A stretch of DNA of 64,000 nt from NCBI GenBank assembly GCA_913061145.1, contig CAJXUQ010000007.1:62001-126000 (forward strand), written 5' to 3'. The position numbers and the translations under genes are program-made. Source of the stretch: an uncultured Haliea sp. GTDB taxonomy: Bacteria > Pseudomonadota > Gammaproteobacteria > Pseudomonadales > Halieaceae. Below, piece by piece: positions 47,025 through 56,867 of this stretch. Each line of letters opens with the position of its first letter. The stretch's first letter is position 1. The notes under the pieces were generated by a model, which worked only from the letters and a program-made list of their open reading frames with translations, did no database searches and was not told the DNA's origin.

Positions 47025-48467
47025 GTGAGTCACGACAGCACCAGCCTGCCCGACCTCTGGAGCCACATTCTGCGCGGCGCCGTCACCGACCTGCGCGCAC
47101 TGGCCAGCGGGCGCGGCGAGCATCTACCGGCCTCCGCCATGGAGGACCTGCAGCGCATCTTCAGCCTCGCTGCGACGCTGGATCAGCAGCTCGCCGCCGC
47201 CAGTAACCATCATGACCTGATGAACACCATCACCGGCATCCGTGGCTATGCCGAAATGCTGCAAGAGGATATCGGTTCGCAGCAGCCCGACCTCGCTGAC
47301 AGCCTGGCGCGGCTGCTGAAAGCGACAGAAAGCGCCGCCACGGGTACCGTCAATCGCAGCTCGGCAAGCCGGGGCACCACGGTCGCCGCTGAACCGGGGT
47401 TTATCCTCGCGGTGGACGACCTGGCCGAAAACCGGGAGCTGGTGGCGCGCTACCTGTCCCGTTCCGGGCACCTAGTGGTTACCGCGGCCAGCGGTGCCGA
47501 GGCCCTGCGCGCGCTGGCAGAGTCTGACGTGGATGTGGTGTTGCTGGACCTGATGATGCCCGACATGGACGGCCGCGAGGTACTGCGCCGCATCAAAGCC
47601 AATCCGGACTGGCGTGCCACACCGGTGATTGTGATCTCCGGCAGTCAGGACATGGACGGCATCATCGCCTGCATTGAGGCGGGCGCCGATGACTACCTGT
47701 TCAAGCCCTTCAACCCAGTGTTGCTGCAGGCGCGGATCAAGGCCGGCATCGAGCGCAAGCGCTGGCACGACCGGGAAGAGCAGTATCGACAGCAGCTGGA
47801 GCGCAACGAAAAGTTCATCCGTGCCACCTTCGGCCGCTACCTGTCTGATGAAATTGTCACCGACATCCTGGAGCGCCCGGAAGGGCTCGAGCTTGGCGGG
47901 GACCTGCGCGAAGTCACCATCATGATGTCGGATATCCGCGGCTTCACCAGCCTCAGCGAGCATCTGGCCCCCGCTGAAGTGGTCGCCATGCTGAACCGTT
48001 ATCTTGGCACCATGACCGACATCATCATGGCGCACAATGGCACTATCGATGAATTCATTGGAGACGCCATCCTCGCCGTATTCGGTGCGCCGCAGCGTCG
48101 CGACGACGACGCCGACCGGGCGGTGCGCTGTGCGCTGGCCATGCAGGCGGCGATGGACGGCATCAACGCGGACAATACCGCCGCCGGTCTGCCGGCGCTC
48201 GCCACCGGCATCGCCCTCAACACCGGGTCCGTCATTGCCGGCAACATCGGCTCGGAACGGCGCAGCAAATACGGCTTCGTCGGCCATCCGATGAATGTGA
48301 CTTCGCGGATAGAGGACCACTGTCTGGGTGGGGAAATACTGATTTCAGAGAGCACCGTCAACAAACTGACCGGGCACTACCGACTGAGCAACCGCCGCGA
48401 ACTGGATGCCCGCGGGCTCGACCAGACCGTCGTGGTGCACCGTATCGAGGAGCAAACCGATGGCTGA
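47025..48467 (+). CDS. Receiver-regulated class III nucleotide cyclase
   Basis: A 480-residue protein. Near residues 55-80 is a histidine-kinase-like H-box remnant (HHDLMNTITGIRGYAEMLQE) with no ATPase domain after it. A receiver follows (about 120-240: ILAVDDLAENRELVARYLSR, LLDLMMPDMDGREVL, phospho-Asp in LLDLMMP, Lys in FKPFN). A linker leads to a class III cyclase domain (about 275-470) with MMSDIRGFTSLSEHLAP and DEFIGDAILAVFGAP, where both metal-binding aspartates are present. The start is uncertain: GTG 47025 or GTG 46977. It overlaps the response-regulator gene by 8 bp. It probably makes cAMP when phosphorylated by the kinase downstream. Confidence 0.85.
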   Translation: MSHDSTSLPDLWSHILRGAVTDLRALASGRGEHLPASAMEDLQRIFSLAATLDQQLAAASNHHDLMNTITGIRGYAEMLQEDIGSQQPDLADSLARLLKATESAATGTVNRSSASRGTTVAAEPGFILAVDDLAENRELVARYLSRSGHLVVTAASGAEALRALAESDVDVVLLDLMMPDMDGREVLRRIKANPDWRATPVIVISGSQDMDGIIACIEAGADDYLFKPFNPVLLQARIKAGIERKRWHDREEQYRQQLERNEKFIRATFGRYLSDEIVTDILERPEGLELGGDLREVTIMMSDIRGFTSLSEHLAPAEVVAMLNRYLGTMTDIIMAHNGTIDEFIGDAILAVFGAPQRRDDDADRAVRCALAMQAAMDGINADNTAAGLPALATGIALNTGSVIAGNIGSERRSKYGFVGHPMNVTSRIEDHCLGGEILISESTVNKLTGHYRLSNRRELDARGLDQTVVVHRIEEQTDG

Positions 48468-48834
48468 GCAACCCACCATTCTGCTGGTGGAGGACAACGC
48501 GATCAATTGCGAGATGCTGGCCAGGCGCCTCACGCGAGCGGGCTTTCGGGTGGTGACTGCAGCAGACGGCGAACAGGCGCTGCAAAAGATGGCCAGCGAG
48601 GGGCCGGCACTGGTGCTGATGGACATGAACCTGCCCGTGCTGGACGGCTGGAGCGCCTGCCGTGCGGCCCGCCAGGACCACCAGCTCAGGGACGTCCCGA
48701 TCATCGCTCTCACCGCACACGCCATGGAAGCGGACCGACAGAGCGCACTGGCCGCCGGCTGCGACGACTACGCCACCAAGCCCATCGACTTTCCCGGGCT
48801 GCTGGCGAAAATCCAGCGGTTGTTGCCCGCGTGA
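48460..48834 (+). CDS. Single-domain response regulator
   Basis: A 124-residue receiver alone. It begins ILLVEDNAINCEMLARRLTR with the acidic pair, the phosphorylated Asp in LVLMDMNLPVLDGWSA near residue 52, Thr in IIALTAHAME and Lys in ATKPID. ATG 48460 lies behind GAGGAG, overlapping the cyclase gene. The stop overlaps the kinase GTG start (48831). CheY/DivK-like; it has no output domain and may relay phosphate between the kinase and the receiver-cyclase. Confidence 0.93.
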   Translation: MAEQPTILLVEDNAINCEMLARRLTRAGFRVVTAADGEQALQKMASEGPALVLMDMNLPVLDGWSACRAARQDHQLRDVPIIALTAHAMEADRQSALAAGCDDYATKPIDFPGLLAKIQRLLPA

Positions 48835-50366
48835 GCCTGCGCCGCCGCCTTACCCTGTCGCTGTGCACCATCCTTGTGCTGTTTTCGATCAACGTCGGCA
48901 CCCACTTCTGGGGCAGCTACGCGCGCCAGGAAAGTATGCTGGCGTATCGCAGCTCGGTCACCGCAGCGCAGTTGTCCACGGATGCGGCACAATTGCTGGA
49001 AAACCAGCGCCAGCAGATCCTGGTGCTGGAAACCCTGCGTGAAACCACGGGCGACATGCTGGACGGTGACGAGCTGGCGGATGCGGAAGCCGACATCGCA
49101 AGCATCGACAGCAAGCTCACCGAACTCGGCGCACTGACCAGCGAGGTCACCCGCCCGCAGTACGAGAGGCTGCAACAGGCGAGCCGCTACCTGCTGGACA
49201 GCTGGCTGGCGTTCTACCGCAATTTCAACGACCCCGACTTCGACAGTGACATTGATGACCCCCTGCCCTTTGTGGAGACGCTGGAGCACCTGCGCCAGCT
49301 GGAGCAGCGCCAGGCCTTCATCGCCGCCCAGCGCTCGACCATCATCGACCGGACCATCGCGCTTACCGACCGCATCACCGTCATCGGCTTTGTCGCCACC
49401 ATTTTCCTCACCGCGTTGCTGGGCTTCTATCTGCTGCGTTACACCAAGCGCTCGTTGAAACGGCTCAAGCGCGGCACCGAGCGCATCGGCATGGGCGACC
49501 TCGACTACCGTATTGCCGACTTCGACGACCGCGGCGAACTGGGCGACCTCGCCAAGGCCTTCAACGACATGTCGGACAAGATGCGCCGCGCTATCGAGGA
49601 TGTACGCCGTGCCAAGGACGACGCAGACGACGCCAACGCGGCCAAGAGCCGGTTCCTCGCCAATGTCAGTCACGAACTGCGCACGCCGCTCAACGCCATC
49701 ATCGGCTACAGCGAAATGCTGCAGGACGAACTGGAAGACCCCGGTGAAGTGGACCGCGAACAGTTCCGCGACGACCTGGAGAAGATCGTGCGTTCGGGAC
49801 GCCAGCTGCTGGCCCTGATCAACGACATTCTGGACCTGTCGAAGATTGAAACCGGCAAGATGACCCTGCACCTGGAAACTTTCGCCGCTGGCGACATCCT
49901 GCAGCAGGTGTGTGACGCCATGACCCCCATGCTGCGGGAGCGCAACAACCAGCTATACCGGCCCGACTGGTCGCAGCTGCCACCGCTGTACGCCGATGCA
50001 ACGCGCTTCCGGCAGATTTTTCTCAACCTGCTCAGCAACGCCTGCAAGTTCACCCGGGATGGAGAGGTGCACCTGACGGCGGCGTGTTATCAGAAGGACG
50101 GCGCGGACTGGCTGCGCTGCACGGTGCGCGATACCGGCATCGGTATGGATGCAGCCCAGCAGGCGCGCATCTTCGATGCCTTTGTGCAGGCAGAGAATGC
50201 CATCAGCGCCAACTACGGTGGCACCGGCCTCGGTCTGGCAATCTGCCGCGAGTACTGCACGCTGATGGGTGGCCACATCAGCGTCCGCAGCACACCCGGG
50301 GCCGGTTCCGAGTTTACGGTTGAACTGCCCGTGAAGGTCCGAGAGTCAGCTCCCGCAAGCGCTTGA
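48831..50366 (+). CDS. Membrane histidine kinase (HAMP-HisKA-HATPase)
   Basis: A 511-residue sensor kinase. One helix lies near residues 9-29 (LSLCTILVLFSINVGTHF), then a helical extracytoplasmic domain to about 180, a second helix (ITVIGFVATIFLTALLGFYL), HAMP (about 205-260), HisKA with the phosphoacceptor His in FLANVSHELRTPLNAIIGYS, and HATPase (NLLSNACKFTRDGEV, DTGIGM, GGTGLGLAICREY). GTG 48831 overlaps the response-regulator stop by 4 bases. The kinase tail overlaps the convergent lipoprotein gene by 53 bp. It probably phosphorylates the two receivers encoded upstream. Confidence 0.93.
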   Translation: MSLRRRLTLSLCTILVLFSINVGTHFWGSYARQESMLAYRSSVTAAQLSTDAAQLLENQRQQILVLETLRETTGDMLDGDELADAEADIASIDSKLTELGALTSEVTRPQYERLQQASRYLLDSWLAFYRNFNDPDFDSDIDDPLPFVETLEHLRQLEQRQAFIAAQRSTIIDRTIALTDRITVIGFVATIFLTALLGFYLLRYTKRSLKRLKRGTERIGMGDLDYRIADFDDRGELGDLAKAFNDMSDKMRRAIEDVRRAKDDADDANAAKSRFLANVSHELRTPLNAIIGYSEMLQDELEDPGEVDREQFRDDLEKIVRSGRQLLALINDILDLSKIETGKMTLHLETFAAGDILQQVCDAMTPMLRERNNQLYRPDWSQLPPLYADATRFRQIFLNLLSNACKFTRDGEVHLTAACYQKDGADWLRCTVRDTGIGMDAAQQARIFDAFVQAENAISANYGGTGLGLAICREYCTLMGGHISVRSTPGAGSEFTVELPVKVRESAPASA

Positions 50367-50928
50367 TCGCCTCCTCGCGCTTTTGCAGATCTTCCCGCAG
50401 GGTGGCATTGCTGCTCTCGAGGTCGGAGATGTGCCGGTTCAGGAGGGCAAAGGCCGCCAGGGAGTCCCGCATCAGCAGTGCCGTGGGATGCACCTGCATC
50501 TCATCGGTAAACTGTGCCACCAGACGGCGGAAGGTGGCTTCCGCCGCATCGTGGTCGTAGAACGGGCTGTCGGGCAACATGCCCAGATAGGCGATCGCGA
50601 TATCCGCCTCCCACTGCGCCGCAGGCTCCAGCTCGAGGCGCTTGTAGCGCTGGAAATGCTGCAGGGCTGCCACCGCGTCACCCTCGCTCAGGGCGCGATA
50701 GCCGCGCTCCAGAAAGGTGTAGTCGCGGCTCGCCGGCTTGCTCGCGCAATCACAGCCGGACTGGGACGGCAGGTTCAAGGTCAGCTGCGGTGCCTCCCGG
50801 ACGGCGACGTCAGTCTCGGCAGGCGGAGCAGCCTGCGACGGTGCCTCCACCGACTCCGGGGAGACCGCGCAGGCAGATAACCCAAGCAGCGCACCGGCCA
50901 GCAGGAGTGGGGACAGGAAGGGGCTCAC
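50314..50928 (-). CDS. Small lipoprotein with tetratricopeptide-like helices and a coiled coil
   Basis: A 204-residue predicted lipoprotein. GTG 50928 (GAGGA ahead) starts a signal peptide with lipobox LSAC (Cys near residue 20). A Pro/Ala-rich linker is followed by a helical part from residue 70 (RDYTFLERGYRALSEGDAVA, HFQRYKRLELEPAAQWEADI) that resembles TPR-like repeats, then a C-terminal coiled coil (SDLESSNATLREDLQKREEA). Similar proteins are sometimes found near QseE/QseF-type two-component systems (QseG-like). Its 3' end overlaps the kinase gene by 53 bp on the opposite strand. The role is inferred only. Confidence 0.75.
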   Translation of the reverse strand: MSPFLSPLLLAGALLGLSACAVSPESVEAPSQAAPPAETDVAVREAPQLTLNLPSQSGCDCASKPASRDYTFLERGYRALSEGDAVAALQHFQRYKRLELEPAAQWEADIAIAYLGMLPDSPFYDHDAAEATFRRLVAQFTDEMQVHPTALLMRDSLAAFALLNRHISDLESSNATLREDLQKREEAIKRLRELTLGPSRAVQP

Positions 50929-51020
50929 GGCAGTGTCCTCGGGCTGACTATCATCTGTTCAGTGTACCACCGGGGCATGGGCCTCCCCAAGGTAAACCCG
51001 ACAACCGTCAGCGTCGGCAC

Positions 51021-52517
51021 TCATTCAGGGCGCAGGTGCGGGAACAGCAGAACATCACGAATGGATGGCGAATCCGTGAGCAGCATGACCAGACGGTCGA
51101 TGCCAATACCCTCGCCCGCCGTGGGCGGCATGCCGTATTCCAGCGCGCGGATATAGTCGGCATCGTAGTGCATCGCCTCCTCGTCGCCGGCATCTTTCTC
51201 GGCCACCTGCGCCCGGAAACGCTCTGCCTGGTCCTCGGCATCGTTCAGCTCGGAAAAGCCGTTGGCAAGCTCCCGGCCGCCGACGAAAAACTCAAAACGG
51301 TCTGTCACAAACGGGTCTGCGTCGCTGCGCCGCGCCAGGGGTGACACCTCGGTGGGATAGGCGGTGATGAAAGTCGGCTGATCCAGCCGGTGCTCCACGG
51401 TTTTCTCGAAGATTTCGATCTGCACCTTGCCCAGACCCCAACTGTCTTTCAGCGGTATCCCGAGCTCGGCGGCGATGGCGCGCGCGCCCTGCTCATCCGC
51501 CAGCGCATCGGCGCGCATGCCGGGGTTGTGGCTGAGAATGGCATCGAACACCGTCATACGGGTGAAAGGCCGCGAGAAATCATACTCCGAGCCCTGATAG
51601 GTCACGCGCGTGTCGCCCAGCACCGTTGCGGTGAGCTGGCGCAGCATGTCCTCGGTCAGGTCCATGGCATCACGATAATCCGCATAGGCCCAGTAGAATT
51701 CCAGCATGGTGAACTCGGGGTTATGCCGCGTGGACAAACCCTCGTTGCGGAAATTCCGATTGATCTCGTACACCTGTTCAAAGCCGCCGACCACCAGCCG
51801 CTTGAGATACAGCTCGGGAGCAATGCGCAGGTACATATCCAGGTCCAGCGCGTTGTGGTGCGTGACGAAAGGCTTCGCGGCCGCGCCGCCCGGGATCACC
51901 TGCATCATGGGAGTTTCCACCTCCATGAAGCCGCGTCCGTCCATGTAGTCGCGAATAAAGCGCACAATGCGCGAGCGCAGGGTGAATACGGCTCGGGAGT
52001 CCGGGTTCACAATCAGGTCCACATAGCGCTGGCGGTAGCGCAACTCCTGATCCGAAAGGCCATGGTATTTGTCTGGGAGGGGGCGCAGGGCCTTGGTCAG
52101 CAGACGGGCACTTTCCATATTGATGTACAGGTCGCCCTTGCCGGACTTGTGCAGCGGTCCCTCGGCGCAGACGATATCGCCAAGGTCCCAGCTCTTGATC
52201 TCGGCGAGTGTGTCCTCATCCAGCCCCTTGCGGTTGAGGTACAGCTGGATCTGGCCGGACCCGTCCTGGATCAGCAGGAACGCGCCGCGATTGCGGATCA
52301 AACGCCCGGCTACGGCAAAACGCTGGTCGTCCTCCTCGAGCTGCTGCTTGCTGCTGGCGCCGTATTCACGCTGCAGGTCGGCGGCCCACCCGGTGCGCCT
52401 GAAGTCGTTGGGGAAGGCGTTGCGCCTCGCTCGCAGCTGGCGGAGCTTGCCGCGCCGCTCGGCGACCAGCTTGTTTTCCTCTTCCGGGCCACGCGCGGCC
52501 TGATCCTGCTCTTTCAT
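51021..52517 (-). CDS. lysS: Lysyl-tRNA synthetase, class II
   Basis: A 498-residue cytoplasmic enzyme charging tRNA-Lys. The N-terminal OB fold (about residues 65-145) has [20 protein letters not shown]. Class II motif 2 is [19 protein letters not shown] and motif 3 is [20 protein letters not shown]. Length as in the bacterial family. It starts 8 bp after prfB, continuing a conserved prfB-lysS operon. Confidence 0.98.
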   Translation of the reverse strand: MKEQDQAARGPEEENKLVAERRGKLRQLRARRNAFPNDFRRTGWAADLQREYGASSKQQLEEDDQRFAVAGRLIRNRGAFLLIQDGSGQIQLYLNRKGLDEDTLAEIKSWDLGDIVCAEGPLHKSGKGDLYINMESARLLTKALRPLPDKYHGLSDQELRYRQRYVDLIVNPDSRAVFTLRSRIVRFIRDYMDGRGFMEVETPMMQVIPGGAAAKPFVTHHNALDLDMYLRIAPELYLKRLVVGGFEQVYEINRNFRNEGLSTRHNPEFTMLEFYWAYADYRDAMDLTEDMLRQLTATVLGDTRVTYQGSEYDFSRPFTRMTVFDAILSHNPGMRADALADEQGARAIAAELGIPLKDSWGLGKVQIEIFEKTVEHRLDQPTFITAYPTEVSPLARRSDADPFVTDRFEFFVGGRELANGFSELNDAEDQAERFRAQVAEKDAGDEEAMHYDADYIRALEYGMPPTAGEGIGIDRLVMLLTDSPSIRDVLLFPHLRPE

Positions 52518-52525
52518 AAGTCGTC

Positions 52526-53624
52526 CTACAGCCCTTTCTTCAGTGAGGCTTCGATAAACAGGTCGATATCGCCGTCCAGCACCGCCTGCGTGTTGCTCGT
52601 TTCCACACCGGTGCGCAGGTCCTTGATCCGCGACTGGTCGAGCACATAGGAACGGATCTGGCTGCCCCAGCCGATATCCGCCTTGCTGTCTTCCGTGGCC
52701 TGCTTCGCTTCGCTGCGTTTGAGCATCTCCAGCTCATACAGCTTGGCACGCAGCATTTTCATCGCCCGGTCGCGGTTCTGGTGCTGCGAGCGCTCGGTCT
52801 GGCAGGACACCACCACGCCACTGGGGTTGTGGGTAATCCGCACGGCGGAGTCGGTCTTGTTGACGTGCTGCCCGCCTGCCCCGCTGGAGCGATAGGTGTC
52901 GACGCGCAGGTCGGCGGGATTGATGTCGATTTCGATGTCATCGTCGATTTCCGGCGAGACGAACACCGACACGAAGGACGTGTGTCGACGGTTCCCGGAG
53001 TCGAACGGCGACTTGCGCACCAGCCGATGTACGCCAGTTTCGGTGCGCAGCCAGCCGAAGGCGTATTCGCCCTCGAAGTGGATGGTCGCGCTCTTGATAC
53101 CGGCGACCTCCCCCGCAGACACTTCGATCAGGTCGGTCTTGAAGCCGCTGGCTTCACCCCAGCGCAGGTACATGCGCAGCAGCATTTCCGCCCAGTCCTG
53201 GGCTTCCGTGCCACCGGAGCCAGCCTGCACATCCAGGTAGGCGTTGTTCGGGTCCATCTCACCCGAAAACATACGCCGGAATTCCAGCTGCTCCAGCTGT
53301 TTCAGCAGCGCCTCGATATCCGCGCGCACCTCGGCCACCGTGCCCTCGTCATCCTCGACGGCTGCCAGCTCGAGCAGGTCGGCGGCGTCACCGGTGGCAC
53401 CGTCCAGGTGTTCGATGGTGGAGACGATTTTTTCCAGTGCCGCGCGCTCCCGCCCCAGTTCCTGGGCCCGCTCCGGCTTGTCCCAGACGCTGGGCTCGGC
53501 AAGCTCCAGTTCTACTTCAGCGAGGCGTTCCTTGCGGGTATCGAAGTCAAAGATACCCCCTCAGCACGGCGGTGCGTGCCTCGATGTCCTTGAGGGTCTG
53601 TAACAGCGGATTGATCTCTAACAT
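52526..53624 (-). CDS. prfB: Peptide chain release factor 2, with programmed +1 frameshift
   Basis: Reads stop codons UGA and UAA. The first 25 codons ([20 protein letters not shown]...) end at an in-frame TGA (53547-53549); a +1 shift at CTT-T continues into the long second frame, giving 365 residues, the E. coli RF2 length. Codon recognition SPFDSG is present; the catalytic GGQ lies in [18 protein letters not shown]. The slippery site and upstream AGGGGG are described separately. It is followed by lysS with an 8-bp gap. Confidence 0.97.
53546..53561 (-). promoter_or_regulatory. prfB programmed +1 frameshift site
   Basis: On the minus strand: AGGGGGTATCTTTGAC. The AGGGGG acts as an internal Shine-Dalgarno element 3 bases before CTT-TGA-C. 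RF2 shortage delays termination at TGA and allows the ribosome to slip, so the factor controls its own level. This is the same arrangement as in E. coli prfB. Confidence 0.95.
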
Positions 53625-53704
53625 GACGCGCCTGTCCTGCGGGAAAAGGCGCGCAGTGTACCGTAGGGAACAAAAACAGGCCACCGGCGAGCCACAGGAG
53701 CCGC

Positions 53705-55447
53705 CTATACGGCCTCCAGCTGCTCGACGACAAGCTGCAGGCTGCGCCGTCCGCGAAACTCGTTCACATCCAGCCGATAGGCGGCGCGCACCCACTGCGC
53801 CTCGTCATCCGGCCAGCGCTCGAGATCCACGTTGAAGGCGATGGCGTCGAGCACCTCATGCGAGCCGGGCAGGCCGAGAACAAGCTTTAGGTGCTTCCCT
53901 GCCACCAACCGTTGCTGCACAAGGCGAAAGCGGCCATCGAACAGGGGCTCCGGGAAATGTTGCCCCCAGGGTCCGCCGAGACGCAGGGACTCGGCCAGCG
54001 CCAGATCAAAATCAGAGGGCGCGAGTTCGCCGTCCGACTCCAGCACCGCCTCCAGATCGAGGTCGCGGCCGTGCCGTTCCACTTCGGCGACGAAGGCTAT
54101 GGCAAAGGCTGCATAGTGTGCCCGCGGCAGGGTCAGGCCCGCGGCCATCGCATGGCCGCCGAACCGATTCAGCAGGCCGGGATGCCGCGTTGCCACTGCA
54201 TCCAGTACATCCCGTACATGAATACCCTGAATGGAGCGCGCAGAACCCTTGAGCTCGTCGCTGTCGGGGCCGGCGTCGGCGAAGACCACGGTGGGCCGGT
54301 GCACACGCTCCTTGACCCGCGACGCCAGAATACCAATCACGCCCTGGTGCCAACCGGGCTCATACAGCGTGACGCCGGCAGGCACCTCGTCCGTGTCCGA
54401 GAGCGGCGCGAGCTGATCCAGCAAGGCCAGCGCTTCCTCCTGCATGCCGTGTTCAATACGGCGCCGCTCTTCGTTGAGGCGCTGCAGCCGGGCGGCGTAG
54501 TCCGCGGCGCGCTCGCGCCCGGGTGACAACAGGCATTCGATACCCACCGACATATCATCCAGCCGCCCTGCTGCATTCAATCGCGGCCCGACGGTGAAGC
54601 CGAGGTCCGACGCGACGGTGGTCGCGGGGTTGCGGCCTGCCACTTCCAACAGGGCAATCAGCCCCGGGCGGGCCAGGCCGCGGCGAATACGCTGCAGCCC
54701 CGCCGCAACCAGTATCCGGTTGTTGCGATCCAACGGGACAACGTCGGCCACCGTGCCCAGCGCCACCAGATCGAGGAATTCCGCCAGATTCGGTTCCTGC
54801 AGGGCGCGCTGGGCAAACCAGCCGCGGCGGCGCAGCTCAGCGCGCAGCGCGAGCATGACATAGAAAATCACCCCCACACCGGCCAGCGCCTTGCTGGCAA
54901 AGCCGCAGCCAGGCTGGTTGGGGTTGACGATCACCTCCGCCGCCGGCAGCGTCTCCCCCGCGAGGTGGTGGTCGGTGACCAGTGTGGCAATTCCCTGCGC
55001 GCGCGCGGCGCGTACACCGTCGATACTGGCGATGCCGTTGTCCACGGTGATGATCAGGTCCGGCTGGCGCCGGGCGGCCAGCGCGACAATTTCCGGCGTC
55101 AGTCCGTAGCCGTACTCGAAGCGATTGGGTACCAGGTAATCGACCTCTGCAGCGCCCATGGCACGCAATGCGCCCAGCGCCAGTGCGGTGCTGGTTGCAC
55201 CATCGGCATCGAAGTCACCGATCACCAGCAGGCGCTGCCCGGTGGCCAGGGCATCTGCCAGCAGGCACGCTGCGGCATCCGCTCCGGTCAGGGTCTCGGG
55301 TGGCAGCAAGTCATGCAGGGATAATTGCAGGTCACGGGCGCTGCGCACGCCGCGGTTGGCATAGACCCGCGCCAGCAGGGGTGGCAGGCCGCCCGCCGCG
55401 AGTTCGGGGCTGGGCGCCAGGGCGCGGCGAACTACGCGTCGAATCAC
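53705..55447 (-). CDS. recJ: Single-stranded-DNA-specific exonuclease RecJ
   Basis: A 580-residue nuclease of the DHH family, degrading ssDNA 5' to 3' in repair. DHH motifs are visible: LVIGDFDADGATSTALALGA, the Asp in IITVDNGIAS, and LVTDHHLAGE. Motif IV-type GLNAAGRLDDMS-like sequence appears as GPRLNAAGRLDDMSVGIECL, and the DHHA1 region has NRFGGHAMAAGLTL. GTG 55447 gives the E. coli-like length. It sits between thrC and prfB, as in Pseudomonas. Confidence 0.97.
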   Translation of the reverse strand: MIRRVVRRALAPSPELAAGGLPPLLARVYANRGVRSARDLQLSLHDLLPPETLTGADAAACLLADALATGQRLLVIGDFDADGATSTALALGALRAMGAAEVDYLVPNRFEYGYGLTPEIVALAARRQPDLIITVDNGIASIDGVRAARAQGIATLVTDHHLAGETLPAAEVIVNPNQPGCGFASKALAGVGVIFYVMLALRAELRRRGWFAQRALQEPNLAEFLDLVALGTVADVVPLDRNNRILVAAGLQRIRRGLARPGLIALLEVAGRNPATTVASDLGFTVGPRLNAAGRLDDMSVGIECLLSPGRERAADYAARLQRLNEERRRIEHGMQEEALALLDQLAPLSDTDEVPAGVTLYEPGWHQGVIGILASRVKERVHRPTVVFADAGPDSDELKGSARSIQGIHVRDVLDAVATRHPGLLNRFGGHAMAAGLTLPRAHYAAFAIAFVAEVERHGRDLDLEAVLESDGELAPSDFDLALAESLRLGGPWGQHFPEPLFDGRFRLVQQRLVAGKHLKLVLGLPGSHEVLDAIAFNVDLERWPDDEAQWVRAAYRLDVNEFRGRRSLQLVVEQLEAV

Positions 55448-55458
55448 TCCGCCGGCGC

Positions 55459-56856
55459 TCAGGCGCCGAGGTGGTTCGCCATGAAGGCCTGCACGGCGGA
55501 CAGTTCGCAGGGCAACACTTCAAAGCGCTCTGTACGATCAAACAGATCGGCCAGGTGCAGGGGCAGCGGTGGCTCACAGCCGACCACGGCACGCTGGATA
55601 GCCTGCGGAAACTTCGCCGGGTGCGCCGTTGCCAGGGTCACCACCGGAATGCCGTCGCCGATACCTGAGGCCAGGGCCGCTTTGACACCAATCGCGCTGT
55701 GCGGGTCCAGCAGGTATTCAGACTCCTGCCAGACGGCAGCAATCTGTGCACAGGTTTCCTCGTCGGGCACGCGGTAACTGGAGAACAGCTGCCGGGCGCG
55801 CTGCATCGCGGTGTCGGAGAAATGAATATCGCCCTTGTCGAAGTCACGCATCATGGCCGCCACGGCGGCGCCATCACGATCGTAGAGGTCAAAGAGCAGG
55901 CGCTCAAAATTGCTGGATACTGTGATATCCATGCTCGGTGAGAGTGTGTGCTCCAGCGACTGGCGGCCATAGGTGGCGGTGGTCATCACCCGGTGCAGAA
56001 CGTCATTGCGGTTGGTGGCGATAATCAGCTGCGCAACGGGCAGGCCCATCTGGTGCGCCAGGTAACCGGCGAAAATGTCGCCAAAGTTCCCGGTAGGCAC
56101 GGAAAACGCCACAGGACGCGCGGGACCACCGAGCGCCAGGGCCGCATAGAAGTAGTACACGATCTGCGCCATGATCCGCGCCCAGTTGATCGAGTTGACG
56201 GCCACAAGGTGGCGGTCATCCGGCAGGAAGCTGCGGTCACCGAAGCTGGCCTTGACCATGGCCTGGCAGTCATCGAAGTTGCCCTGCACGGCGATGTTGT
56301 GGATGTTGTCCCCCACAACCGTGGTCATCTGCCGGCGCTGCACCTCCGACACGCGGTCGTGCGGATGCAGAATGAAGATGTCGATATTTTTGCAGCGCTT
56401 GCAGCCCTCAATGGCGGCAGAGCCCGTGTCGCCGGAGGTCGCACCCATGATGACCACTTTCTGGTGGCGGCGCTCCAGCACGTAATCCAGCAGGCGCCCC
56501 AGCAGCTGCAATGCAAAGTCCTTGAACGCAAGCGTCGGGCCATGGAACAGCTCCAGCACCCACTGGTTGTGGCCAATCTGCACCAGCGGCGCAACCGCGC
56601 CGTGGCGGAACACCGCATAGGTGTCAGCGATGAGGTCGCGCAGGTCGTCCCGGGGAATGCAGTCACCGACGAAGGGTTCGATGATGCGCTGGGCCAGCTG
56701 CGGGTAGTCCATACCCGCCATGGCGGCGATCTCCTGCTGGCTGAAGCGGGGCAGGCTCTCGGGTACGTACAGGCCGCCATCGGACGCCAGGCCGGTCAGC
56801 AGGACCTGCTCAAAGTTCAGTGCGGGGGCCTGGCCCCGGGTGCTGATGTACTGCAT
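55459..56856 (-). CDS. thrC: Threonine synthase
   Basis: A 465-residue PLP enzyme converting O-phosphohomoserine to threonine. The PLP lysine is in FHGPTLAFKDFALQLLGRLL; ATSGDTGSAAIEGCKRC forms the phosphate-binding loop. The N-terminus (MQYISTRGQAPALNFEQVLL) is typical. It follows hom by 11 bp: hom makes homoserine and thrC finishes threonine (thrB is not here). Confidence 0.97.
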   Translation of the reverse strand: MQYISTRGQAPALNFEQVLLTGLASDGGLYVPESLPRFSQQEIAAMAGMDYPQLAQRIIEPFVGDCIPRDDLRDLIADTYAVFRHGAVAPLVQIGHNQWVLELFHGPTLAFKDFALQLLGRLLDYVLERRHQKVVIMGATSGDTGSAAIEGCKRCKNIDIFILHPHDRVSEVQRRQMTTVVGDNIHNIAVQGNFDDCQAMVKASFGDRSFLPDDRHLVAVNSINWARIMAQIVYYFYAALALGGPARPVAFSVPTGNFGDIFAGYLAHQMGLPVAQLIIATNRNDVLHRVMTTATYGRQSLEHTLSPSMDITVSSNFERLLFDLYDRDGAAVAAMMRDFDKGDIHFSDTAMQRARQLFSSYRVPDEETCAQIAAVWQESEYLLDPHSAIGVKAALASGIGDGIPVVTLATAHPAKFPQAIQRAVVGCEPPLPLHLADLFDRTERFEVLPCELSAVQAFMANHLGA

Positions 56857-56867
56857 ATCTGCTCCTG

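Noticed and set aside
51390..52649. A 419-codon open frame opposite lysS
   Set aside because: Antisense shadow; no signal, domain or start support.
53512..53549. Premature stop in prfB as a pseudogene
   Set aside because: The TGA lies in the well-known AGGGGG...CTTTGAC frameshift context, so it is a regulatory feature.
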